Below are positions 1 through 7,094 of a stretch of DNA of 7,407 bases, piece by piece. The position numbers were made by a program, and so were the translations under genes. Source of the stretch: Myxococcota bacterium. Lineage in GTDB: Bacteria; Myxococcota_A; Polyangia; HGW-17. The notes below the pieces were generated by a model, which had not been told where the DNA came from, searched no databases, and worked only from the letters and a program-made list of their open reading frames with translations. The first letter of the stretch is position 1; each line of letters opens with the position of its first letter. Where the stretch lies: NCBI GenBank assembly GCA_018821745.1, contig JAHJLU010000550.1:1-7407 (forward strand). The letters are read 5' to 3'.

Positions 1-164
1 AAGCGGGAATTGAAGCGTTCAACGACCTCCTGGGCGAGACCGAGGGTCGATTCCAGTTCAACCCCGGCCTCCCCGAGTCCCACAAGGACAGAAAACCATT
101 GGGGGGGTTCATGAACCTCCTCATGGACGGGCTTCGGGAGCTCGATGAGAAAAATCACCTGTAG
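1..164 (+). CDS. C-terminal fragment of a DUF4388 (PATAN)-like protein
   Basis: The 5' part lies outside the window. The frame beginning at base 3 stays open for 53 codons and ends at TAG 162-164. The visible tail contains GRFQFNPGLP and, after a short charged linker, LLMDGLRELDE just before the end. This matches my memory of the DUF4388/PATAN pattern: an 'ea...ll' helix, a 'G.F.F.pG' strand pair, then a 'LLm.GlR..DE' helix. Such domains often sit at the C-terminus of response regulators, GTPase-associated and gliding/pilus regulatory proteins, but nothing upstream is visible, so the full protein's role is unknown. No clear hairpin terminator follows the stop. The next gene on the same strand starts 190 bases later and seems to have its own promoter, so co-transcription is not implied. 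Confidence 0.6.
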   Translation, partial: AGIEAFNDLLGETEGRFQFNPGLPESHKDRKPLGGFMNLLMDGLRELDEKNHL

Positions 165-260
165 AGCCCAGATGCTTATGGGTATTGTTCCTCCTCTTAC
201 TGATTATAACCACCTAACACCATGACGCTTTGCAGCATAGTTTTTATTTGTTCGAAAGCA

Positions 261-288
261 TTGACCAAAATTTTTACCGTGGTACCTT
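261..288 (+). promoter_or_regulatory. Candidate promoter of the outer-membrane protein gene
   Basis: TTGACC at 261-266 resembles a -35 box. TACCTT at 283-288 follows after 16 bases and is preceded by TG-N, giving an extended -10 form (TGgTACCTT). Transcription would begin near 295 and leave a leader of about 60 bases. The -10 match is weak and this is inference from pattern only. A better -35 (TTGACA, 298-303) exists but has no good -10 at proper spacing. Confidence 0.3.
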
Positions 289-331
289 CAGTGAACCTTG
301 ACACAAGGTAAGTAATTAACAGTGGTACCTT
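279..331 (+). repeat. Direct repeat GTGGTACCTT x2 with intervening inverted repeat (possible operator)
   Basis: GTGGTACCTT occurs exactly at 279-288 and again at 322-331, 43 bases apart start to start, about four helical turns. Between them lies the palindrome ACCTTG-ACA-CAAGGT (295-309). The core AAGGT(A) therefore appears four times in about 50 bases, three times in one orientation and once in the other. The cluster lies directly upstream of the ribosome binding site of the outer-membrane protein gene, where a regulator could bind to control it. The repeats are seen directly; regulatory function is inferred. Confidence 0.5.
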
Positions 332-341
332 AACCTCACAC

Positions 342-348
342 AAAGGAG
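342..348 (+). promoter_or_regulatory. Shine-Dalgarno site AAAGGAG for the outer-membrane protein gene
   Basis: AAAGGAG ends six bases before the ATG at 355. This strong, well-spaced site fixes the start codon, which is also immediately followed by a typical signal peptide. Confidence 0.85.
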
Positions 349-354
349 TTTAAC

Positions 355-987
355 ATGAAGAAAGTTTTTGGATTTTTTGCAGTACTCGCAATGGTCTTCG
401 TGACCAGTCCCGTTTTTGCCCAGGATACAGCCGCCCCAGCAGCCGCCCCAGCAGCCACACCCGCAGCCTCTTCCACAGCACCCGCAGTTGGTGGACTCTT
501 CGGCAAGGGCCGAATGATGGTGGGTGGAAACATTTCCTATAACTCCACAACGATCAGCCCCGATGAGGGAGATGACCAGGATACAACCACCCTCAAGTTT
601 GCACCCTTCTTCGGCTACTTCATTATGCCCAACATCGCAATCATTGGCTCCCTCTCCTACCAGACCGATGACGATGGCGGAGACGATGATATGGTCACCA
701 TTAGCCTCAACGTAGGCGCCCGCTATTACCATGCCATGGGCAAATTCAACGTCTACGGTGGCGCAATGCTCGGTTACATGAGCATGGAACAGGGTGATTA
801 CTCCCTGTCCGGCTTTGGCCTTAACGTCCATGGTGGCGCTCTGTACATGCTCGGCCCCAACTGGGGTGTAGACGCCGGTCTTCAGATTCAGTACTACATG
901 GGTTCCGCAGACATGGGCGGCGCCTCCATGGACCTCACCATGACCAGCTTCGCCCTCGGATACTTCGGCATTCAGGCGTTCTTCTAG
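355..987 (+). CDS. Outer-membrane beta-barrel protein (about 8 strands) with signal peptide
   Basis: This 210-residue exported protein is predicted to sit in the outer membrane; its specific role is unknown. Residues 1-22 form a Sec signal peptide: Lys2-Lys3, a Phe/Val/Ala-rich core, and cleavage after Val-Phe-Ala22 before Gln23. Residues 23-45 are an Ala/Pro/Ser/Thr-rich linker, partly built from a 12-base tandem repeat. From about residue 52 to the end, roughly eight amphipathic beta segments alternate with turns and are rich in Gly, Tyr and Phe. The chain ends in FGIQAFF, with the terminal Phe typical of substrates of the BAM assembly machinery. Size and strand count resemble OmpW/OmpX/OmpA-barrel (OMP_b-brl) proteins, but I do not recognise a named family member. 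Two predicted outward loops are Asp-rich (residues 69-77 and 104-112). It converges on the helicase gene with a 59-base gap, and nothing suggests that the two act together. The barrel topology is inferred by eye. Confidence 0.85.
   Translation: MKKVFGFFAVLAMVFVTSPVFAQDTAAPAAAPAATPAASSTAPAVGGLFGKGRMMVGGNISYNSTTISPDEGDDQDTTTLKFAPFFGYFIMPNIAIIGSLSYQTDDDGGDDDMVTISLNVGARYYHAMGKFNVYGGAMLGYMSMEQGDYSLSGFGLNVHGGALYMLGPNWGVDAGLQIQYYMGSADMGGASMDLTMTSFALGYFGIQAFF
430..465 (+). repeat. 12-base tandem repeat coding Ala-Ala-Pro-Ala
   Basis: GCCGCCCCAGCA is present twice exactly (430-441, 442-453), followed by a degenerate third copy (454-465). It is in frame and encodes AAPA, AAPA, ATPA in the flexible linker just after the signal peptide. 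Copy number could vary between strains without breaking the frame. Confidence 0.8.
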
Positions 988-1000
988 ACCCGGCCTCAAT

Positions 1001-1037
1001 TCTCCTCCCCCTCGATTCTCTTTTTTAATCTCCCCCT
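1001..1037 (+). terminator. C-rich polypyrimidine gap between convergent genes, possible Rho-dependent termination region
   Basis: Thirty-three of 37 bases are pyrimidines on the + strand. The whole gap 988-1046 has about 26 C and only 4 G by my count. I find no stem-loop before the T6 run at 1021-1026, so a classical intrinsic terminator is not supported. An unstructured, C-rich, G-poor transcript end is what Rho prefers, so Rho-dependent termination of the outer-membrane protein transcript is possible. This is inference. Confidence 0.25.
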
Positions 1038-1046
1038 GACAAATCC

Positions 1047-4000
1047 TCAGTCCACCGAGACAGCGCGAATACGATCGCCTTCAAGCGCAGCTCTTTGTGT
1101 CTCCACCAGTGTCATCACTGCCGCGTCCATACTCTGGGCGACACGGGTCCCCAGGCGGGAGAAGCCCAACGTGGCCGCAGCCCGCTTCTTCAACTCCTCT
1201 GTGGACATGGAGAGGGAGCGCCCCAGCAACCCGCCCGCCACATTGAGCACCTCTTCCATGGGGATCTCCTCAATAGTCCGCTCTCCCCCAGCCTCGGCGG
1301 GGACACGGATTCCATCATAGGAGGCCCGCTCCTGGTCGCCTCGCCACCAGAAATCCCCTTCGAGCCGTGCCTTTCTGCCGGCGTGCAGGTTCAGCAATTC
1401 TTCACATCGCTCCAATACCTTGTCAGTGATTCGTTTTACCATGATCGCCTCAAGCACACGCCGGGCCAGCAGGCGTTTGTGCACAGGCGCTTCACACTGG
1501 ACGCAACCCGCAAGCTCCCCTGCAATGGATTTTGCAGCAGAAGGGTCATAGAGACTCTCCGGCGTCCCCTTCAGGGTAACACTGTAAACTTCATAGGTGG
1601 TGCCGAGGGGTTCGGGAGCCGCCTCCAGTGAGGCTCGCCAGTCAGGTTCAGCCCCCTCGTCCGGGGATGATTCCGCCACGGGGACAAGGGTGTCTGTGTT
1701 TTTCATGTCATTGACCTGACTCAGTTGATCCGTCTCCAGGCTGGCCGCCAGGGCGGCCTTGACCTCACCCACAAGGCGGGCAACCTCACCCTCGCGATTG
1801 ACCCACCAGTCTGTTGACCACACCCTCGACAACCGCCATCCCAGGCCTTCCAGTACCTGTCTGCGCAGCCTGTCCCTGTCTCTGGCCGTGGAGGCCGAGC
1901 CGTAGGAAGGCCCGTCACCTTCAATTCCCAGGGCATAATCACCGGCCCGTTCCGGGTGAACAACGGCAAGATCCAGCCTGTAGCGGGAACACCCTACCTG
2001 TTCATGAACCTCATACCCTTCGGTTCTTAGAGCCTTGGCCATCTCGCACACCAGTTCATCCCCGGGATGCTCACCATCGGCGCTTTGGCTGGTGAGGGCG
2101 AGCGCATCGGGACCACGCTGTGCATAGTCCAGGAACAGGCGCAAATCCTTCACTCCCCGAGCTGACGTCCGTCGCAGGTCGATATGTTCCCGGGTGAGAG
2201 TGGAAAACACGACCATCTCCTCCCGGGCACGGGTAACGGCCACGTTCAGGCGACGCTCACCCCCTTCGCGGTTGAGGGGACCAAAGTTCATGGAGAGCGT
2301 TCCATCACGATCGGGCCCGTAACAGATGGAGAAAAGCATCACATCCCGCTCGTCCCCCTGCACGTTCTCCAGGTTCTTTACAAAAACTGGCTCGGGCACT
2401 GAATCGGAGAACCATGGCTCCAGAGAAGGGTCCTGTGCCCTTTTCTCCTCAAGCAGGTCTTCAATAAGGCGCTGCTGGGCAATACTGAAGGTCACAACAC
2501 CCATGGATCGGCTCTGCTCAATCGGGTCATGGAGCCTCGTTACAATCTCCTCCACCACGGCCCGAGCCTCTGCCGGGTTTGTGCGGGTCTTCCCCTTGTC
2601 GTAAAACCCTTCAATTGGACGCCACTTGACACCCAGACGGGGATGGTGGTCGGCGCGGGAGGGGAAGGTGAAGAGCCGATTCTCATAATAGGCCGCGTTG
2701 GAGAATGCGATGAGATGCTCGTGGCGACTGCGGTAATGCCAGTTGAGGGTCATTTTTCGCATCTGGATGGTGTCGCACTCCGCCAGAATCGACTCCATCT
2801 CCGTGTATTCTTCCTCCCTGAAGAAGTCGTCTTCGGAGTCGCCCCGCGTGAAAAACGCTGTGGGCGGAAGCTGCTTGGAGTCGCCCACCACAATGAGCTG
2901 GGAGCCTCGGGCGATGGCGCCAATGGCGTCATGAACCGGAATCTGTGACGCCTCATCGAAGACGACCACGTCAAAAAGCTCAAAGGAGGGATCAAAATAC
3001 TGTGCCACCGAGAGGGGGCTCATGAGAAAACAGGGCTTGATACGGAGGAGGAGGCCACGGATCCTGTCAAACAGTACCCGCAGGGGGAGATTTCCCCGCT
3101 TCTTTTTCACCTGTGCGATGAGGATGCCCGGTTCGCTGGTCTCATTGCCGTCGTTGGGGGCGGAAGAGGCGACACGGGAAAGTTTGGCCACCACATGCTC
3201 ACAGGTCAGGCGCAAAATCTCCTGGTCGAGGGCATTGAATTCATCGATGAGCCGCTGGTGATCTTTGCCATGGAAGCGTCCAAGGGCAGGAACCGCCGTT
3301 GCGATGTGATCCACAAACCAGGTACAGAGAGCCCGTTCGTACATACCCATGGCCGACTCAGGTGTGGCTCTCCCGTCCCGAAGCCTTGCCACGAGGGGCC
3401 CCAACCCCATTTCATCCGCCTCACCAAGAGTTGCCTGACAAAGGGCCCAGTCCCGAAGAACCGGCAACGCGCCACGATACTCCCGTGACATGGTCTCCAG
3501 AAGTGGAATGACTGGCACCTCGGGAGTAAAAACGTGGCCCTCCATGCACAGGAGGGTATCGAGGGCCTTTTCGCAAAGCTCAAGCTCGGATACTGCCCGT
3601 GAATAGGGCGCAAGCCTTGATTTATATGCATCGACGGGGGGGCCGGAGAGAAAGTCAGCAGTAACGAGCTCTTGAACCCGTCTCACGCGCGAATCCGTTG
3701 CATCTCCATGCACCGGCAGAAGGGACCACTCGCGCAGCGCACTGTGGAAAGACTCTACCCAGGAGACTCCCTGCTCCAGTAAACGCCATCGTGTCTCCGC
3801 ATCGGAGGGGAGAGGCCCGAGGGCCAGCACATCATCCTTCTGTGCCTCCATTGTCATGCGCAGCTTCATGAGAGTGAGTGCCGCGGACAGACGATCAGCC
3901 AACTCCCTGTTGCCGGGAAGTCGGCCCGGGCAACTGCAGGACCTGAGTTTTCGTCTTGTAAAAAAGAGCGCGAAGAATGCAAACAGAAAAAAAGCTCCGG

Positions 4001-6977
4001 CCCAGCGCTGCACCTTTTGTGCTATGGCCACGAGATCCAGTTCCCACAGCCCTTTTGTAAACCATGAGTCAACCCTGGCACTCAGGTCACGTTGCTGCTG
4101 CTCCTGTTCCACCAGCCGCATGGCAACAGCAGCATATTTGGCGCCAGCGGTTCGATCAATAAGAGTGCCCGGGACGCCCGGGGCCACCATAAGCGAGTCC
4201 ACAAGGCGGCCCGTAACCCGCACCTCCTGGATGGTCTGCGGGGGAGGGGCCGCAAGAACAGATGCACACTCCTCCTGGGATTGGGTGAGATCACCGGCGA
4301 TCTCCAGCAGTCGGTCACACTGGGTGGCGCAAGACTCGGTGATCCCGGGGGCCCAGTTGGTAAGCCGCACTGATTGAAGGGGGTGTGCCGCAATGGGCGC
4401 CAGTGGAGCAATCTTGACGACCAGCTCGGCCACTTTGTTCCGAAGCAATGACTCGGATGATTCATCCAGTGCGTGGACATCCTCTCCGAAATCAATGCTC
4501 AACCGGGGGACATCCCGCAGTACGGAGAGTCTTGAAATGGCACGATAGTAGGTGAGTCCAGCGGGATAGACCCGGTGGAGCTCCCGGGCGTAATTATTGA
4601 GTGCCTGTCGTCGTTTCGATAGATCGGTGGTGACTCTGTCCCATCCAGTGGGAGAGGCCTCCGTGACCCCTGCGAGACTGCGTCCCAGTTCATCAAGAAC
4701 CTGCCTCTTCTGGGCTTTTTGGGAGTGGAGTTCCAGACAGAATCGCCCCAGTCCCACCTGCTTGAGCCGGTGCTGAACCACTTCAAGAGCCGCCATCTTC
4801 TCTGACACGAACAGGACCTTCTTACCAGAGGCCAGACAGTGGGTAATCAGATTGGTAATGGTCTGGGATTTTCCTGTCCCGGGAGGTCCCTCGAGGATGA
4901 AGGATTTGCCCTGGGCAGCGGCCAGAATAGCTGCCAACTGTGAGCTGTCGGCGCTGAGAGGACAGAAGGTTTCCTGAGGATTGATCGTGTCATCAAGGCT
5001 GGCGACGTCGGGGAATTCACCATCGGCGCAAGAAACCCGGACATCGGCAGCCAGTTGTGCCACTACACCTTTCATCAGTTGATCGCTCCGGGCGCTGAGA
5101 TCGCGCCACATGAGGAATTTAGTGAACGAAAACAGGCCGAGACACAGCGCCTCGCTCACAGACCACCCCTCCAGGGGAAGGATCGCACGTCGAAAGCCCT
5201 CAAAAACGGCGGAAATATCCAATCCCTTTTCATCTTTTGGAGGATCACACATAATCGACAGGTCGATCCCGAAGTCTTTCTTTAGTTTTTCAATGAGCGT
5301 GATGTTCACCGCGGGGTCTTCATCAAGGTGACTGAGTTGAAACGCATCGCGCATGGACTTGCGGGTCAATTGAACGGGCAATAACACCAAGGGAGCCTGG
5401 CGGATCTGGTCGGAACGCGGATTTTCTTTCCAGTTCAGAAATCCCAGCCCGAGAAAAAGCATGTTGGCGCCACTCTCCTCCATGCTCACTCTTGCCTCGC
5501 GTGCGATTTCACGCAGACGCCGGGCGAGTTCGGTTTCGGAATAGGGGGCCAGCAGCTCATGCCGGGATTGTGCCTCGGCCAAAACCTGGTGCCAGGCTTT
5601 TTCATCTTTAAGTACTTCGACCAGCGCCGCGGAGCGGGGGTCAGACACTCCCACTGTCTGTTGCCGGGAGACGATGCGAAAGCTGGACCCACAGGCAAGT
5701 TCATCCTCAAGCCCGGCAGACAAAGCACACTCCAGAATGAGTGATTTTCCTGACTCCCGATAGTTGAGAAGCCTGTTCCGCAAGGAGAGATCAAGAAGCT
5801 TCTCCTTCCAATTCTCCACTCTCTTCATTTTCGGGGCCGAAAGATCCGAAGAAAATGCTTCCTCCAGGGGAAGGGGAACACCTTGTCTGGAGCGCTCATC
5901 CATACGTTCCAGGATGCCCGCCACCACCTTGTTCACCTCCGGCTTATTCTCCTTGACCAGCCCGAATGAGCGTTGCTGCGTCCGCGATGGAAGCGCCAAA
6001 ATCTGTTCTCGTCGACCCGCCTTGATGTCTATAACGCAGAAAGCCCCGACCGTGCCAATCAGATGAACCCTGGCCGCCTCACACGCCTCGGAGAACGGCG
6101 TCTGGTCATTTAATCCCGCGGTGACATCAAAGAGCAACACGTCCCCCAACTCTTCGAGTTTCTGGAGATGGAGGAGATCGTCCATTGAACCCTGACTGAA
6201 ATTCTTTTTCACGGTCCAGCAGCCCGCCATGGCGTGCTCTTTTGTGACAATAACCAGCGGGTTCAACCCCACATGCTCTAAAATTCCACAAACAAAAAGC
6301 GAAAGATCAAGGCAATTGCCCATTTGAGAAAGGAGAATCTGTTCCGGCAGTCTCACCTTCTGACCAGAATCCTCAAAACTTGGAGCTGCGGTTACATAGG
6401 TGATGGAGAGAGCAGAGAGTGATGCAAAAACCGCGGATACAACAGCATTTACTCTCTCTTTATCCTGAAACTGGTACCCCATGAGGGCAGGATCCCCTGT
6501 CGCCTGCTTCAATGCATCTCTCACGAGTGTTACCACTTCGAAAATCGCCGGATGGTTGGGTTGGACAAAAGCACCAAGGAGTTGGGGCAGGGATGCCAAT
6601 CCACTCCATTCATTCCAGGCCAATATGGCAAAATTGAAGTCTCTGGACCAGAGGAGGGTACCGCCACTACCAATGGAGACAGTCATAGTGGCGATCTCCC
6701 GCTCGGTTTTCTCAGCCAGTGCCTGCCCGTCCCACACTATCAACGGAGCATCCACCCTGAGGGTCTTGGCGGCGCCCAGTGGTGGCAGGGAAATGGAGAC
6801 AGGCTCGGCAATCCGGGGAGTGAAGGTAAAAGCAAGCTCCAACTCTTCAGGAACATTAGCTGTGGTGGTGATACTGACCTGCCTGATAAAAGGGACACCG
6901 TTGTGTTGCATTGCTGCGTTCACAAAGCCATCGCATATCACTTCCACTTCCACTTCCAGATTCACTTCACCGTTCAT
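1047..6977 (-). CDS. DUF4011-SF1 helicase-Vsr-like endonuclease (DUF3320) protein, Hhe-like putative anti-phage protein
   Basis: This intact 1976-residue protein is probably a cytoplasmic ATP-driven nucleic-acid translocase with an attached nuclease. Residues 1-125 are beta-rich, followed by AWNEWSG (120-126) and AFVQPN (136-141). Residues 160-330 look transglutaminase-like, with Cys222 (GNCLDL), His248 and Asp284. DUF4011 begins near 388 with KLLDLSLRNRLLNY (393-406). Helicase motifs (SF1, Upf1-like): Q-like SSQ 678-680, Walker A GPPGTGKS 697-704, Walker B DEASQ 1341-1345, GDSKQLPPT 1365-1373, HYRS 1414-1417, VQGDERD 1539-1545, NVAVTRAR 1578-1585. Walker A and B are about 640 residues apart, the insertion being helical with a hydrophobic patch at 992-1006. 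Residues 1640-1726 form an MTES_1575/Vsr-like endonuclease (Asp1669, Glu1686, Asp1688, RDRD 1699-1702, WSTDWW), and 1794-1976 a DUF3320-type tail. The ATG at 6977 has a GAGGTG Shine-Dalgarno site. The frame stays open to a TTG at 7184, but that start has no Shine-Dalgarno site and crosses AT-rich DNA. The architecture matches my recollection of the Hhe defence protein; a DNA-repair role is the alternative. Confidence 0.9.
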   Translation of the reverse strand: MNGEVNLEVEVEVICDGFVNAAMQHNGVPFIRQVSITTTANVPEELELAFTFTPRIAEPVSISLPPLGAAKTLRVDAPLIVWDGQALAEKTEREIATMTVSIGSGGTLLWSRDFNFAILAWNEWSGLASLPQLLGAFVQPNHPAIFEVVTLVRDALKQATGDPALMGYQFQDKERVNAVVSAVFASLSALSITYVTAAPSFEDSGQKVRLPEQILLSQMGNCLDLSLFVCGILEHVGLNPLVIVTKEHAMAGCWTVKKNFSQGSMDDLLHLQKLEELGDVLLFDVTAGLNDQTPFSEACEAARVHLIGTVGAFCVIDIKAGRREQILALPSRTQQRSFGLVKENKPEVNKVVAGILERMDERSRQGVPLPLEEAFSSDLSAPKMKRVENWKEKLLDLSLRNRLLNYRESGKSLILECALSAGLEDELACGSSFRIVSRQQTVGVSDPRSAALVEVLKDEKAWHQVLAEAQSRHELLAPYSETELARRLREIAREARVSMEESGANMLFLGLGFLNWKENPRSDQIRQAPLVLLPVQLTRKSMRDAFQLSHLDEDPAVNITLIEKLKKDFGIDLSIMCDPPKDEKGLDISAVFEGFRRAILPLEGWSVSEALCLGLFSFTKFLMWRDLSARSDQLMKGVVAQLAADVRVSCADGEFPDVASLDDTINPQETFCPLSADSSQLAAILAAAQGKSFILEGPPGTGKSQTITNLITHCLASGKKVLFVSEKMAALEVVQHRLKQVGLGRFCLELHSQKAQKRQVLDELGRSLAGVTEASPTGWDRVTTDLSKRRQALNNYARELHRVYPAGLTYYRAISRLSVLRDVPRLSIDFGEDVHALDESSESLLRNKVAELVVKIAPLAPIAAHPLQSVRLTNWAPGITESCATQCDRLLEIAGDLTQSQEECASVLAAPPPQTIQEVRVTGRLVDSLMVAPGVPGTLIDRTAGAKYAAVAMRLVEQEQQQRDLSARVDSWFTKGLWELDLVAIAQKVQRWAGAFFLFAFFALFFTRRKLRSCSCPGRLPGNRELADRLSAALTLMKLRMTMEAQKDDVLALGPLPSDAETRWRLLEQGVSWVESFHSALREWSLLPVHGDATDSRVRRVQELVTADFLSGPPVDAYKSRLAPYSRAVSELELCEKALDTLLCMEGHVFTPEVPVIPLLETMSREYRGALPVLRDWALCQATLGEADEMGLGPLVARLRDGRATPESAMGMYERALCTWFVDHIATAVPALGRFHGKDHQRLIDEFNALDQEILRLTCEHVVAKLSRVASSAPNDGNETSEPGILIAQVKKKRGNLPLRVLFDRIRGLLLRIKPCFLMSPLSVAQYFDPSFELFDVVVFDEASQIPVHDAIGAIARGSQLIVVGDSKQLPPTAFFTRGDSEDDFFREEEYTEMESILAECDTIQMRKMTLNWHYRSRHEHLIAFSNAAYYENRLFTFPSRADHHPRLGVKWRPIEGFYDKGKTRTNPAEARAVVEEIVTRLHDPIEQSRSMGVVTFSIAQQRLIEDLLEEKRAQDPSLEPWFSDSVPEPVFVKNLENVQGDERDVMLFSICYGPDRDGTLSMNFGPLNREGGERRLNVAVTRAREEMVVFSTLTREHIDLRRTSARGVKDLRLFLDYAQRGPDALALTSQSADGEHPGDELVCEMAKALRTEGYEVHEQVGCSRYRLDLAVVHPERAGDYALGIEGDGPSYGSASTARDRDRLRRQVLEGLGWRLSRVWSTDWWVNREGEVARLVGEVKAALAASLETDQLSQVNDMKNTDTLVPVAESSPDEGAEPDWRASLEAAPEPLGTTYEVYSVTLKGTPESLYDPSAAKSIAGELAGCVQCEAPVHKRLLARRVLEAIMVKRITDKVLERCEELLNLHAGRKARLEGDFWWRGDQERASYDGIRVPAEAGGERTIEEIPMEEVLNVAGGLLGRSLSMSTEELKKRAAATLGFSRLGTRVAQSMDAAVMTLVETQRAALEGDRIRAVSVD

Positions 6978-6982
6978 GAATT

Positions 6983-6988
6983 CACCTC
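6983..6988 (-). promoter_or_regulatory. Shine-Dalgarno site GAGGTG deciding the helicase start
   Basis: Read on the minus strand, GAGGTG lies five bases before the ATG at 6977-6975. Of the in-frame candidates (TTG 7184, ATG 7052, ATG 6977) only this one has a purine-rich site at proper distance. The residues just downstream also match the family's usual N-terminal pattern (Ala-Met-Gln-His-Asn-Gly-Val-Pro). Confidence 0.75.
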
Positions 6989-7065
6989 GACCACTGCAGG
7001 ATTCTCTTGAGCAGACTCCGGCAATAGCATTATTGGTTTTGATCCGCAGCATACTGGAAAGGGAG

Positions 7066-7094
7066 AGAATATGCCATACGAGTATGAACCCCAA
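7066..7094 (-). promoter_or_regulatory. Candidate promoter of the helicase gene with a palindrome in its spacer
   Basis: On the minus strand, TTGGGG (7094-7089) and TATTCT (7071-7066) are separated by exactly 17 bases. The spacer holds the perfect inverted repeat CATAC-tc-GTATG (7086-7075), where a repressor could block polymerase. Transcription would start near 7059, giving a leader of about 80 bases. The boxes match the sigma-70 consensus only moderately. Confidence 0.35.

Noticed and set aside
276..288. GTGGTACC resembling the T-box leader antiterminator element
   Set aside because: The usual flanking GGG and GCG bases are missing, there is no terminator helix, and the downstream gene is not an aminoacyl-tRNA synthetase or amino-acid gene. 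The direct repeat fits better.
316..999. 227-codon minus-strand frame covering the whole outer-membrane protein gene
   Set aside because: It is the antisense shadow of a gene with signal peptide, ribosome binding site and barrel pattern. Its product is a Gly/His/Cys-rich composition without recognisable domains.
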